A stretch of DNA of 64,000 nucleotides from JASLDZ01 sp038226305 (GCA_038226305.1 JBBRQN010000004.1:1-64000), one strand, 5' to 3'. Counted from the stretch's first letter, positions 1-9,638 are shown. Program-made: numbers and translations. The notes: generated by a model not told the origin, from the sequence alone.

Positions 1-1
1 C

Positions 2-3000
2 GGCACGGGCTCCGTCCAGTTCGACAACGGCCCGGCGAGCCAGGTGGGCATCTTTGCCGCCAGCAACAATGGCGTCACCGTCTTGACGGGCGACAACACC
101 TACACCGGAACGACAGCGGTCGCCGGAACGCTCCGGCTCGGGGACGGGGGCACGACGGGTTCCGTAGCAGGCCGGATAAACCTGAGCACCACCACCAGCG
201 TCCTGAACATCAACCACTCCAATGCGGTGACGCTGTCGCAGCTGATCTCCGGCAGCGGTCGTTTCGTCCAGTCGGGAACGGGCACGACGACGCTCACTCA
301 GGCCGAGACCTACACTGGGCTCACGCAGGTGCTCGGCGGTCGTCTGGCGCTGACCGGCGCGGGTTCGGTGGCGGCGGGTCTGGGCTTGAACAACAACGGG
401 GTGTTCGACATCTCGGGTGTCACGGCCGCGACCTCAACGGTCAAGAATCTCTCAGGTTCGGCGGCCGGATCGGTGGTGCTCGGCTCCAAGACCCTGGTCT
501 TGAACGGCACGGGTGGCTTCACCTTCGGCGGCGTGGTCTCCGGCACGGGCGGGCTGACCATCACGGGCTCCGGGGTGAACGGCCTCGCTGGGGCCAACAC
601 CTATTCGGGCGCGACGATCGTCAACGCGGGCGGGGGCCTCGCCCTGTCTGGCGCAGGCAGCATCGCGGCCAGCGCGGGCCTTCAGGCGAACGGCCTGTTC
701 GACATCTCCGGCAAGAGCGGCGACGCCACCATCAAGGCGCTCACCGGCTCGGGCTCGATCCAGCTGGGCGCCAACCGCCTGGCGATCGTCTCGACCAACA
801 GCAGCTTCAGCGGCGTGATCGCAGGCTCCGGTGGGCTGGACGTGGGCGTCGGCCTGACGCTCTCGGGTGCAAACACCTACTCCGGTACGACCAACATCTT
901 CCAGGAGCGCGTTCTGAGCCTCACCGGCTCCGGCTCGATCGCCAACTCGACCGTGATCGCGGGCGGCATTTTCGACATCTCGGGCCACAGCGGAGACGCC
1001 ACCATCGCGGGCCTCTCCGGTCCCGGTTTCGTGAGCCTGGGCGCCAACACCCTGGTGCTGGCGGGGGGCACCAACACCTTCGGCGGCGTGATCAGTGGAT
1101 CCGGTGGTCTGACGCTTCTCGGCGGCACGGAGACCCTCACGGGGGCGAGCACCTATACGGGGGCCACCAACATCGTGGGCGGCACGCTCGTGCTGGGGTC
1201 GGGCGGATCGGTGGGCACCTCGCCCATCAGCCTGACGGCCGCAGGGGCGACGCTGGACGTCACGGCCCAGCCCGGCTTCAACCTCGGGGCCATCTCCGGC
1301 GTTTCGGGGTCGTTCGTGAATGCCTCGGGTCTCGTGGTTCTGGGTTCGGACGCCTCCACCGTCTTCGCCAGCAACCTGACCACCACGGGTGGGCTGACCA
1401 AGGTCGGGTCGGGCACTCTGGTGCTGTCGGGGTCCAACACCTTTGCCGGGCCCACGACGGTGTCGGCGGGGGTGCTGGGCGTGTCGGGAGGCTCGGCCAT
1501 CTCGGACAACAGCGTCGTGACCGTGGCCTCCGGCGCGGGCTTCTCGGTCCTCGGGTCCGAGACGGTGGCCAACATCGGCGGCGCGGGCGGCATCGGCCTC
1601 GCCTCCGGCGCGGCTCTGACCTTCGGTGGCGATAACCAGGCTTCGACTTTCGGAGCGTTCTCGGGAGCGGGCGATCTCGTCAAGACGGGCTCGGGTCTCT
1701 TCACCCTGGCGGGTGTGAACGCCTCCACGGGCCGCACCACCATCTCGGGCGGGCAGATTCTGATGCAGGCGGGCGGCGGCTTCGCGGGCTCGGTGACGGT
1801 GGCCTCGGGCGGCTCGCTCATCGGCACGGGCGCCGTGAACGGCAACCTCACCGTCGCGGCGGGCGGAACGCTCTCCCCCGGTGTGAACCCGGGCGACTTC
1901 GGGACCGTCAGCGCCGGCTCGCTCAGCACGGCGGGCACGATCCGCATCGACTTCGGCGGCAACTCCACGGGCTCGAAGAGCGACAAGATCATCGTTGCGG
2001 GCGCGATCAACGTCACCGGCGGCGTGATCGACGCGCACCCGACCTCGGCCACTAACGACTACACCTTCAACCAGTACTTCGCCCTGACGGCGGGAACGAC
2101 CTTCACGGGCCAGTTCACCAACCCCACAGACTTCACGGCCAATGCCTATGACCCGCGCCTGAAGCAGCGCATCCGCTACGACCTCGGCCCGGCCGCGGTT
2201 CTGGAGGTGCGCTTCCTGCAGGATCTGACAGCGGGCGTGCCGGCAGACGGATCGAGCGGTAACGCCGGTGGCGTGGCTCTCGCCCTGAACGGCACCGAAT
2301 CCGGCGCCAACGACAGCTTCTCGGTGTTGATCAACGCCCTGGCTGACCTGTCTCCCGCGGCCCGCACCAAGGCCCTGCAGCTTCTGTCGGGCGAAGGGGC
2401 CGTGGACGGGCAGGAGATGAGCCTCTCCGGGCTGAGCGGCTTCATGGGCGTGCTCGGATCGCACCTCGCGGGCGGCGACGACGCGGCCGGCTCGTCGGCT
2501 TCGGCCTTCGGCCTGTTCGATGCCAAGGGAGGCGCTTCCTCGCGCTTCAACAGCCTTCGGGCCCTCGGCGCCGGCCAGATGGTCGGCCTCGGCGCGGGCG
2601 CCGGCCTGGGCGACGGCGGGCGCGACCGGGCGATCCGCACCTGGGCGCAGGGCTTCCGGGTCGAGCGCACGCTCGACGCGAACGGCGGCCTCGCCAAGAC
2701 CGTCACCGATGGCGATGGCTTCGCTGCCGGGGTGGACGCCGCGTTCGGCCACGGGATCACCGCCGGCGTCGCGATCGGCTACGCCAACCCGCGCTCCAAG
2801 ACCAACGACCGGCTCGCCAAGTCCGATGGCGACACCACCTTCGGCGGTGGCTACGCCAAGTGGGTGCAGGGACCGTGGTTCGGAGGGGTCACGGCGGCCT
2901 ACGGCTCGACCGACCTGTCGCTGCAGCGGGCCGTGCAGGTGGGGGCGCTCAGCTTCGCTCCGCATGGTCAGACACAGGCCAAGACCTACGGCCTCGGCTT

Positions 3001-3472
3001 CGTGGGCGGCTATCGCCTGATCCTGGCCGATGGCTCGCGGATCGAGCCGATGGTCACGGTGGACTATGCCCACGATCACCAGCGGGGCTATGCCGAGACC
3101 AACGGCGGCGTCGCCGGCCTGCGCTTTGACTCCGTGAACCTCGATCGTGTCGTGGCGACGGCGGGTGCCCGCTGGTCGAAGGACTACAGCTACAGTGGCT
3201 GGCGGATCACGCCGGACGCGCGTCTGGCCGGGGCTCTGTCCGGCGGCGATCTCGGGCTGAACACCGGGGCCGGCTTCCTCGCGGCGCCCACGGGCACCGG
3301 CGCGTTCCGGGTGACGGGTGCCAAGAGCCCGCCCAACTACGCCATCGTCGGCGCAGGCGTCGGCTTCGCCCCACGGGGATCGAAGATCGACTTCAAGGTG
3401 GCCTACGAGGGCGACTACGGGTCCCGCCTGACCGAGCACCACATCGCTGGCACCATCAGCTATCACTGGTGA
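2..3472 (+). CDS. Autotransporter, 3' part (passenger repeats plus outer-membrane beta-barrel), cut by window start
   Basis: The reading frame is open from base 2, so the N-terminus and signal peptide lie outside the window; 1156 residues are visible. The passenger is rich in Gly, Ser, Thr and Asn and carries passenger-associated repeats with the recurring pattern NTYSGxT...GSGGL (clearest units at 305-595, 596-871, 872-1147 and from 1148). A linker follows, then about 280 residues at the C-terminus that look like a pfam03797-type autotransporter barrel, ending in the aromatic-terminated strand ISYHW expected for BAM-dependent insertion. By family knowledge the barrel anchors a surface-exposed beta-helical passenger. 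No protease or other catalytic motif is visible in this part, so adhesion or surface structure is the best guess. A strong hairpin follows the stop. Confidence 0.9.
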   Translation, partial: GTGSVQFDNGPASQVGIFAASNNGVTVLTGDNTYTGTTAVAGTLRLGDGGTTGSVAGRINLSTTTSVLNINHSNAVTLSQLISGSGRFVQSGTGTTTLTQAETYTGLTQVLGGRLALTGAGSVAAGLGLNNNGVFDISGVTAATSTVKNLSGSAAGSVVLGSKTLVLNGTGGFTFGGVVSGTGGLTITGSGVNGLAGANTYSGATIVNAGGGLALSGAGSIAASAGLQANGLFDISGKSGDATIKALTGSGSIQLGANRLAIVSTNSSFSGVIAGSGGLDVGVGLTLSGANTYSGTTNIFQERVLSLTGSGSIANSTVIAGGIFDISGHSGDATIAGLSGPGFVSLGANTLVLAGGTNTFGGVISGSGGLTLLGGTETLTGASTYTGATNIVGGTLVLGSGGSVGTSPISLTAAGATLDVTAQPGFNLGAISGVSGSFVNASGLVVLGSDASTVFASNLTTTGGLTKVGSGTLVLSGSNTFAGPTTVSAGVLGVSGGSAISDNSVVTVASGAGFSVLGSETVANIGGAGGIGLASGAALTFGGDNQASTFGAFSGAGDLVKTGSGLFTLAGVNASTGRTTISGGQILMQAGGGFAGSVTVASGGSLIGTGAVNGNLTVAAGGTLSPGVNPGDFGTVSAGSLSTAGTIRIDFGGNSTGSKSDKIIVAGAINVTGGVIDAHPTSATNDYTFNQYFALTAGTTFTGQFTNPTDFTANAYDPRLKQRIRYDLGPAAVLEVRFLQDLTAGVPADGSSGNAGGVALALNGTESGANDSFSVLINALADLSPAARTKALQLLSGEGAVDGQEMSLSGLSGFMGVLGSHLAGGDDAAGSSASAFGLFDAKGGASSRFNSLRALGAGQMVGLGAGAGLGDGGRDRAIRTWAQGFRVERTLDANGGLAKTVTDGDGFAAGVDAAFGHGITAGVAIGYANPRSKTNDRLAKSDGDTTFGGGYAKWVQGPWFGGVTAAYGSTDLSLQRAVQVGALSFAPHGQTQAKTYGLGFVGGYRLILADGSRIEPMVTVDYAHDHQRGYAETNGGVAGLRFDSVNLDRVVATAGARWSKDYSYSGWRITPDARLAGALSGGDLGLNTGAGFLAAPTGTGAFRVTGAKSPPNYAIVGAGVGFAPRGSKIDFKVAYEGDYGSRLTEHHIAGTISYHW
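305..1240 (+). repeat. Tandem passenger-associated repeats inside the autotransporter
   Basis: Successive units begin with ETYTG, NTYSG, NTYSG and STYTG at 305, 596, 872 and 1148, giving spacings of 97, 92 and 92 codons. Each unit contains FDISG about 30-35 residues in and SGxGGL near its end. This is the PATR-type pattern of beta-helical autotransporter passengers. The units differ at many positions, so they are old, diverged repeats rather than a recent expansion. Confidence 0.75.
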
Positions 3473-3478
3473 CCCACG

Positions 3479-3518
3479 CGAGCGTCGAGCCGGGGCAGCC
3501 GCCCTGGCTCGGCGCTCG
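3479..3518 (+). terminator. Strong hairpin after the autotransporter gene
   Basis: An 18-bp stem (3479-3496 with 3501-3518, including two G-T wobble pairs) closes on the four-base loop AGCC. It begins 6 bases after the stop codon. There is no T tract downstream, so it is either a transcript-stabilising 3' end structure or a terminator that does not depend on a U run. Confidence 0.55.
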
Positions 3519-3577
3519 TGAGGCCACCGGAGCCTCGCATCGCGCGGATCGCCGGGGTAGGGTGATGCATCTTCCGC

Positions 3578-4852
3578 GTGTGTCTGGAACCGCAAGCCAT
3601 CGTCGCCCTCGCCAGCCCCCTCGCAGGTCATCGAGAGTTCGTGGGATGCCCCGACTGTGGTGCCCTCCAGGCCCTGCCTCGGCCCCGCGCCGGCTCCGTG
3701 ACCACCTGCGGCACCTGCAAGACCGAGCTGGAACGCAACACGGGCCGCAGCCTCGTCGCCGCGCTGGCGCTCTCGGCCGCCACTTTCACCCTGCTTATCC
3801 CGGCAAATCTGCAGCCGTTCCTGACCACCAGCGTGCTGGGGGTTTCGCGCCATAGCCGCCTGAGTTCGAGCGCCGTCGCCATGTGGCAGGACGGCTGGCC
3901 GCTCCTCGGCATCCTCATCGGACTGATGGTCGTGGTGCTGCCGCTGGTGCGCTTCGGCCTTCTGACGGTGGTGCTCGGCGTTCTTCGGACGAAGGCGCGA
4001 CCCGCCTGGCTCGGGCCGGCGTTCCGGGCCTCCAACGAGCTGCAGCCGTGGGCCATGCAGGATGTCTTCCTGCTGGGCCTCTGGGTGGCCTACGCGCGCC
4101 TGTCCTCCACCATCAGCGTCACCCTGGGCGCAGGCGCGCTGTGCCTCATCGGGGCCGGCCTCTGCTCCCTTTTCGTCCGCGCCACCCTGGACAAGCGGGC
4201 TGTGTGGCAGGCGATCGGAGACGACAGCCCCCCACCTGACGGCGAAGCCGCCAGCGCCTGCCTCGGCTGCGATCTGCTGGTCCCCGCAACGCTGGAGGGT
4301 GCAAAGTGCCCGCGCTGCTCGGATCGCATTTCGTCGCGAGAGCCTGAGGGCGTGGGCAGGGCGATCGCGCTGACCGTGGCGGGCGTGCTGTTCTACATCC
4401 CAGCCAACCTGTTCCCCATCGCCACCCTGCCGATCGGCCTGACGCCGACCCGCTACACGGTGCTGGAGGGGGTGATCGACCTGGCCAAGGCAGGCCTCCT
4501 CGGGCTGGCGGTGCTCGTGTTCACGGCCAGCTTCGCCATCCCCTTCCTGAAGCTGATCGGGCTGAGCTACTGCGTCAGCTCGGTGATCAGGCGTTCGCCG
4601 CATCGATTGGTGTTCAAGACCCGTATCTACCGCCTGGTCGAGGAGATCGGGCGCTGGTCGATGGTCGATCCGTTCGTGATCGCCTGTTTCGTGCCGGTCA
4701 TGCGTTACAACAATCTGATCTACGGGCGAGCCGAAGCGGCCGCTCCCGCGTTTGCCACCGTGGTCGTGCTGACGATGGTGGCGGCGCGGATGTTCGACCC
4801 CAGAACCATGTGGGATGCAGCGGCGACCGGCCGCGGAAGGAAGCTGGCTTGA
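3578..4852 (+). CDS. pqiA: PqiA-family integral membrane protein (paraquat-inducible protein A)
   Basis: A 424-residue inner-membrane protein with two PqiA modules. Each module starts with a zinc-ribbon-like pair of CxxC motifs (Cys24/27 with Cys44/47; a second set near residues 227-247) followed by several hydrophobic segments. PqiA is the membrane partner of the MCE protein PqiB in a system thought to move lipids between the inner and outer membranes. A GTG start at 3578 is assumed; it leaves about 22 residues before the first CxxC. The stop overlaps the TTG start of pqiB by 4 bases (TTGA). Paraquat inducibility is known for the E. coli operon and is not visible here. Confidence 0.88.
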   Translation: MCLEPQAIVALASPLAGHREFVGCPDCGALQALPRPRAGSVTTCGTCKTELERNTGRSLVAALALSAATFTLLIPANLQPFLTTSVLGVSRHSRLSSSAVAMWQDGWPLLGILIGLMVVVLPLVRFGLLTVVLGVLRTKARPAWLGPAFRASNELQPWAMQDVFLLGLWVAYARLSSTISVTLGAGALCLIGAGLCSLFVRATLDKRAVWQAIGDDSPPPDGEAASACLGCDLLVPATLEGAKCPRCSDRISSREPEGVGRAIALTVAGVLFYIPANLFPIATLPIGLTPTRYTVLEGVIDLAKAGLLGLAVLVFTASFAIPFLKLIGLSYCVSSVIRRSPHRLVFKTRIYRLVEEIGRWSMVDPFVIACFVPVMRYNNLIYGRAEAAAPAFATVVVLTMVAARMFDPRTMWDAAATGRGRKLA

Positions 4853-6555
4853 GCGACGTCTTCCCGAACGCCGAGGCCACTCCCGCGCGCACCGATGCGC
4901 GGGAGCACCGCGGCCGTTGGCCGGGCCTGGTATGGGCCGTGCCCGTGGCGGCGCTCCTGATCATCGCCTACCTGGGTCTGCAGGCGCTGGCCCACGCCGG
5001 TGTGGACGTGGTCGTCACCTTTTCGTCTGCGGCGGATGCGAAGCCCGGCGATACGCAGGTGAACTACAAGGGCCTGTCGGTCGGCCGTGTCACCAAGGTG
5101 GCCCTGTCGCAGGACCGCAAGCACGTGGACATGACTCTGCGGCTCGATCCGGCGCTCAAGCCGATCCTTCGCAGTGGCACGAAGTTCTGGCTGGTGGGCG
5201 CGAAGCCGAGCCTGACGGACATCAGCTCGCTGAAGGCGGCGCTGGCCGGAGTCAGCATCGGCCTGGCTCCCGGAGACGGCACCCCCGCCCGCCACTTCGA
5301 CGGGCTGGACGAGGCCCCCGTGGTGCTGCCCGGCACCGCGGGAACCGAGTTTCAGCTGCTGTCGGCCACGGTGGGCTCGGCTCACCCCGGTGTCAGCGTG
5401 TTCTACCACGGGCAGGAGGTGGGCAAGGTGGTCGCGCAGACCTTGCGTGCGCACGACGACTTCAGCACGCGCGTCTTCATCACCGCGCCCTACGATCGCT
5501 TCGTGAAGCGCGGCACCCTGTTCTACAACACGAGTGCCGTGCAGGTGTCGTTCTCCGGCTCAGGCCTCAGCACACAGCTGGCCCCCGGCAATGCGGCCAT
5601 CGGCGGCGGTGTGGAGTTCGACACCCTGCCCGAGTTCTTCGGCGAACCCCGCAGTGCTGCAGGATCGGTGTTCCCGCTGCATCCTGACAGGGGGCATGCC
5701 GTCGTGGCCCCTCGAGGGCCGCAGGTGTTCTACACCATCGCCTTCACCGATCCCGTGGGCGAGCTGGACGTGGGCTCGGCGGTGAAGCTGCGGGGCTTCC
5801 AGATCGGCACCGTCACTGCGCGCTCGATCCGCTTCGACCAGGCGTCCGGCACCCTCACCACGCCAGTGACGATCGCGATCGAGCCGGACCGGCTGGATGC
5901 CTCCGGCAGCATAGCCGACATCTCGGCAGACCTGTCGGGCACGACGGACACCACGATCTCGCGGCTGATCGGCCAGGGCTATCGCGCCCGCCTCGCACAG
6001 ACACCGCCCATCGTCGGCGGGCGTGTGGTGGACCTCGTGCGCGTGAGCGGGGCCCGCCGGGCCAGCCTGATCGGGCAACGCGGCATCGGAGCGGCCTATC
6101 CGCTCATCCCCGCCACGTCTTCGGGCGACGTCACCGCGCTCATGGCCAAGGCGGACGACATCCTAGGCAAGGTGCAGCAGATCCCGATCGTGGAGATCGG
6201 TGCGGACATCCGCAGCATCACCGGCAACCTCAACCGGCTCGTCTCGTCGCCCAAGGTCACCGACAGCCTGACACATCTCGACAGCACGCTCGCCCAGATC
6301 GACCAGGCGGTGCGCGAGACCAAGCCAAAGATCGGGCCGCTGGTGGACAAACTGAACGTGGCCGCCGACCAGATTCAGTCCCTCGCCAGCTCAGCCAACG
6401 CGCTGGTGAGCACCGACGGCTCCACGCAGGACGCCAGCGTTCCGGCCGCCCTGCGCCAGCTGACGGATGCGGCGCGCAGCTTGCGCGCCCTGGCCGACTA
6501 CCTCGGCCGTCATCCCGAGGCGATCCTGCGCGGCAAGGCGGCGGCAAAGCCATGA
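4849..6555 (+). CDS. pqiB: PqiB: MCE-domain envelope lipid transport protein
   Basis: 568 residues, with a single N-terminal membrane helix (about residues 26-45) and a large periplasmic part containing three MCE domains, each with a recognisable YKGLSVGRV-, YHGQEVGKV- or LRGFQIGTV-like core. A C-terminal helical region follows (about residues 430-568). PqiB forms stacked hexameric rings and a tube across the periplasm. I chose the TTG at 4849 because GGAAGG lies about 7 bases upstream and TTGA couples it to pqiA; an in-frame GTG at 4810 has no ribosome-binding site. The stop overlaps pqiC (ATGA). Confidence 0.9.
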   Translation: MSDVFPNAEATPARTDAREHRGRWPGLVWAVPVAALLIIAYLGLQALAHAGVDVVVTFSSAADAKPGDTQVNYKGLSVGRVTKVALSQDRKHVDMTLRLDPALKPILRSGTKFWLVGAKPSLTDISSLKAALAGVSIGLAPGDGTPARHFDGLDEAPVVLPGTAGTEFQLLSATVGSAHPGVSVFYHGQEVGKVVAQTLRAHDDFSTRVFITAPYDRFVKRGTLFYNTSAVQVSFSGSGLSTQLAPGNAAIGGGVEFDTLPEFFGEPRSAAGSVFPLHPDRGHAVVAPRGPQVFYTIAFTDPVGELDVGSAVKLRGFQIGTVTARSIRFDQASGTLTTPVTIAIEPDRLDASGSIADISADLSGTTDTTISRLIGQGYRARLAQTPPIVGGRVVDLVRVSGARRASLIGQRGIGAAYPLIPATSSGDVTALMAKADDILGKVQQIPIVEIGADIRSITGNLNRLVSSPKVTDSLTHLDSTLAQIDQAVRETKPKIGPLVDKLNVAADQIQSLASSANALVSTDGSTQDASVPAALRQLTDAARSLRALADYLGRHPEAILRGKAAAKP

Positions 6556-7178
6556 TGAGGTTGAAGACAATGCGGCTGAGCCTCGGTCTCCTGGCGGCTC
6601 CGGTCCTCTTCGTGGCAGGATGCGCAGGGGCGCCCACGCGCATCCATACGCTGGACGCGATGTCGCCGATCGGCGGGTCGCCCGGCGGCGGACGTTCGCC
6701 CGCAGCCTTCCGAATCGACGCGGTGCACATCCCCCCCGCCTTCGACCGACCGGCGCTGATCCGGCGTACCGAGCCCTACACTCTGACTCTTAGCGACACC
6801 GACCGCTGGGCGGCTCCCCTCGGCGAACTGGTCAGGCGTACGCTCACCCAGGATCTGGCGGCTCGCATGGCACCCGGGGTCGTCATCTATCCCGATGCGC
6901 CCAAGCCGGCTGCAGCGCGGGGCCTTGTGGTGGACATCCTGTCGATCGCCCCGACCGATCGCGGAGTAGAGATGGATGTCAGCTGGACCTGGATAGCCTC
7001 TCGAACGACGGCAGCCTCGGAGACGTCCGCACGGGACGCGAACCCGGCGGCGACGATCGCGTCCCCCAATGTGGCGCATCTGTCCGCGCCCAGCGCGGGC
7101 AGCGGACCTTCGGCCATCGCGCCCGAGATCAGCGCGCTTCTCGGCCAGCTCGCAGACCGGATCGCGGCCACGCAGTAG
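6552..7178 (+). CDS. pqiC: PqiC: outer-membrane lipoprotein of the Pqi system (ABC-type transport auxiliary family)
   Basis: 208 residues. The N-terminus is a lipoprotein signal with lipobox VAGC (Cys24), followed by a PqiC/pfam03886-type domain. The segment ending in the LTQDLAARM motif and the internal beta-strand pattern fit that family. PqiC anchors the PqiB tube to the inner face of the outer membrane. It overlaps pqiB by 4 bases and closes the pqiABC operon; a hairpin follows immediately. Confidence 0.85.
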   Translation: MMRLKTMRLSLGLLAAPVLFVAGCAGAPTRIHTLDAMSPIGGSPGGGRSPAAFRIDAVHIPPAFDRPALIRRTEPYTLTLSDTDRWAAPLGELVRRTLTQDLAARMAPGVVIYPDAPKPAAARGLVVDILSIAPTDRGVEMDVSWTWIASRTTAASETSARDANPAATIASPNVAHLSAPSAGSGPSAIAPEISALLGQLADRIAATQ

Positions 7179-7204
7179 CCGGCTGCCGCGCCTGAGGAGC
7201 CGGC
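7178..7204 (+). terminator. Hairpin at the end of pqiABC
   Basis: GCCGGCT (7178-7184) pairs with AGCCGGC (7198-7204). The stretch downstream is mildly T-rich (ATTGTTTCTCC). The position directly at the pqiC stop makes it a plausible intrinsic terminator. Confidence 0.45.
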
Positions 7205-7269
7205 CAGCGATTGTTTCTCCTGCCGAGCGCCGTTAGCTGCGCGTCTTGGTCCATCCCGCGGGAGGTGAC

Positions 7270-8196
7270 GTGTTGAACGCGCAGACTCCTGATCGCCTGT
7301 CGAAGGAGAAGCACCCTTCCGCGACCGGCGCTTCCCCCCGGTTCGGCTGCGTTGAGGCGGGCGGCACCAAGTTCGCCGTGGCGGTGATCGACGCGTCCGG
7401 CGACATCGAGGAGCGGGTCACCCTCCCCACCCGAGCTCCCGCTGAAACGCTGGGAGCCGCGGTGAGCTGGCTGCGGGCTGGGGGCCCGTTGCAGGCGGTG
7501 GGTGTCGGAACCTTCGGGCCGATCGACGCCACGCCGGGCTCCAAGACCTTCGGACGCATCACGGCGACGCCCAAGCCCGGGTGGTCGGGCACGGATGTCC
7601 GCGGGGCCTTCGCCGAGCTGGGCGTGCCGGTGGGCTTTGACACCGATGTGAACGGTGCGGCGCTTGCGGAAAGCCTTTGGGGGGCGGCCAAGGGTGACCC
7701 GGTGTGCGTCTACATCACGGTCGGGACGGGGATCGGCGGCGGGCTCGTCGTCCATGGGCGCCCGGTGCATGGGTCAAGGCATCCTGAGATGGGGCATATG
7801 CTCGTACGCCGGCTGGCGGACGACCTCGACTTCGCCGGCACCTGCCCCTTCCACGGCGACTGCCTGGAGGGCTTGGCGAGCGGGCCGGCGATCATGGCGC
7901 GTTGGGGCTGTCCGCTGTCGCAGTTGCCGACGGATCATCCGGGGCATGAGATCATCGCCGGCTATCTCGGCCAACTGGCTGTTACGGTGCAGGCGATGCT
8001 GTCGCCGCCTCGGATCCTGGTCGGCGGCGGGGTGATGGCCACGCCGGGCCTGCTGTCGCGCACGCAGGCGAAGGCGACCGAGCTTGCGGGCGGCTATTTC
8101 GATCCCGTCCTTCAATCGCCCGGTCTGGGCGACGATGCGGGTTTGCTGGGAGCCTTGGCCCTGGCGCAGGCCGCCCTGGCCGAAGGTGTCTCATGA
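7270..8196 (+). CDS. ROK-family fructokinase
   Basis: 308 residues. The N-terminal ATP-binding motif EAGGTKFAVAV and the stretch GTFGPID...ITATPKPGW match fructokinases of the ROK family (YdhR/ScrK-like). The ROK zinc-binding stretch with H, C and H ligands (CPFHGDCLEG) and the GTGIGGG glycine motif are present. It probably phosphorylates fructose with ATP in the cytoplasm. GTG at 7270 follows GGAGG by 5 bases; TTG at 7273 and TTG at 7246 are alternatives. It overlaps zwf by 4 bases, so fructose entry is tied to hexose-phosphate oxidation. Confidence 0.82.
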   Translation: MLNAQTPDRLSKEKHPSATGASPRFGCVEAGGTKFAVAVIDASGDIEERVTLPTRAPAETLGAAVSWLRAGGPLQAVGVGTFGPIDATPGSKTFGRITATPKPGWSGTDVRGAFAELGVPVGFDTDVNGAALAESLWGAAKGDPVCVYITVGTGIGGGLVVHGRPVHGSRHPEMGHMLVRRLADDLDFAGTCPFHGDCLEGLASGPAIMARWGCPLSQLPTDHPGHEIIAGYLGQLAVTVQAMLSPPRILVGGGVMATPGLLSRTQAKATELAGGYFDPVLQSPGLGDDAGLLGALALAQAALAEGVS

Positions 8197-9638
8197 CCGA
8201 GTTCTCCGATGCGCTGGTGCTGTTCGGGGCCACGGGCGACCTGGCGCAGCGCATGCTGTTCCCGTCGGTCTTCAACCTGTTCTGCGAGGGCCGCCTGCCG
8301 AAGGGCTTCCGCGTCGTGGGCTCCGGGCGGTCCGACCTGTCGCGCGAGGCGTTCCAGGCCCTCGTCACCCAATCGATCGGCGAGCCAGCGGCCGGCTGCG
8401 AATCCAACCTGCAGGCCTTCCTGCAGCGCCTCCACTACTGCGCGGTGGCCACCGACCGGCCAGAGGATTTCGACCGGCTGGCGACGGTGATCCGCGATGC
8501 GGGCATCACCCGGCCCGGCTTCTACCTGTCCACCCCGCCCTCGCTGTTCGGCCCGGTGACCCAGGGTCTGGCGCGCGCCAGACTCGCCGGACCCTCCACG
8601 CGCATCGCCATGGAGAAGCCCATCGGCCACGACCTCGCCTCCAGCCGAGCGCTGAACCAGACCGTGGGGGCCGTATTCGACGAGCGGCGGGTGTTCCGGG
8701 TGGATCACTACCTCGGCAAGGAGACGGTGCAGAACCTCCTCGTCCTGCGGTTCGGCAACGTGCTGTTCGAGCCCCTGTGGAATGCCACCGCCATCGAGCA
8801 CGTGCAGATCACCGTGGCGGAGGCGGTGGGGCTCGAGGGGCGGGTCTCCTACTACGACGGCGTCGGGGCCCTGCGCGACATGGTGCAGAACCACATGTTG
8901 CAGCTCCTGGCGCTCGTGGCGATGGAACCCCCGTCCAGCTACACCGCCCCGGCCGTTCGCGATGAGAAGGTCAAGGTGCTGCGGTCCCTGCGCCCGATGG
9001 ATGCCGCGACCGTGGCCGCCCACAGCGTGCGGGGCCAGTACACGGCGGGGGCCATCGCCGGGCAGGCGGTGGACGGCTATGCGCAGGAGCTGGGAGCCGG
9101 CTCGCCCACCGAGACCTTCGTCGCCCTCAAGGCCCACGTGGACAACTGGCGCTGGAAGGGCGTGCCCTTCTACCTGCGCACGGGCAAGCGTCTGCCCGAG
9201 CGCAGGTCGGAGATCGTGATCCAGTTCCGCCCGGTGCCCCACTCGATCTTCGCGGGCACCTCCGGTGCGCTGGAGGCCAATCGGCTGGTCATCCGCCTGC
9301 AGCCGCAGGAGGGCGTGGGCCTCTCGCTCATGGCCCGACGGCCGGGGCTGGACCGGGGCGGCGTCGCCATGCGCGGAGTCGACCTCGATGTCAGCCTCGC
9401 GGGAGGCGAGACCCGGCGTCGCATCGCCTATGAGCGCCTGCTGCTGGACTTCATCGAGGACGACGCCACCCTGTTCGTCCGCGCCGACGAGGTGGAGGCG
9501 GCCTGGACGTGGGTCGACTCCATTCACGACGCCTGGTCGGCAGCGGGCACGCCTGCCAAGTCCTACACCGCCGGAAGCTGGGGCCCCGCCGCCGCCGCAG
9601 GCATGATCGCGAGAGACGAGGCCTCGTGGAATGACTAG
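8193..9638 (+). CDS. zwf: Glucose-6-phosphate 1-dehydrogenase
   Basis: 481 residues, the usual family length. The N-terminal nucleotide-binding motif is FGATGDLAQRMLFPS. The signature RVDHYLGKETVQN contains the substrate-binding and catalytic His/Lys residues. The enzyme oxidises glucose-6-phosphate to 6-phosphogluconolactone with NAD(P)+ and feeds the Entner-Doudoroff or pentose phosphate route. It is translationally coupled to the upstream fructokinase (ATGA) and followed by glk after 52 bases. The pgl and edd genes that often lie between zwf and glk in related bacteria are absent here. Confidence 0.95.
   Translation: MTEFSDALVLFGATGDLAQRMLFPSVFNLFCEGRLPKGFRVVGSGRSDLSREAFQALVTQSIGEPAAGCESNLQAFLQRLHYCAVATDRPEDFDRLATVIRDAGITRPGFYLSTPPSLFGPVTQGLARARLAGPSTRIAMEKPIGHDLASSRALNQTVGAVFDERRVFRVDHYLGKETVQNLLVLRFGNVLFEPLWNATAIEHVQITVAEAVGLEGRVSYYDGVGALRDMVQNHMLQLLALVAMEPPSSYTAPAVRDEKVKVLRSLRPMDAATVAAHSVRGQYTAGAIAGQAVDGYAQELGAGSPTETFVALKAHVDNWRWKGVPFYLRTGKRLPERRSEIVIQFRPVPHSIFAGTSGALEANRLVIRLQPQEGVGLSLMARRPGLDRGGVAMRGVDLDVSLAGGETRRRIAYERLLLDFIEDDATLFVRADEVEAAWTWVDSIHDAWSAAGTPAKSYTAGSWGPAAAAGMIARDEASWND

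Noticed and set aside
452..4603. A 1383-codon open frame on the minus strand across the autotransporter and pqiA
   Set aside because: Its translation is Arg/Ala/Gly/His-rich with no domain, and it is antisense to two well-supported genes. Such frames arise in high-GC DNA because stop codons are rare in the complementary phase.
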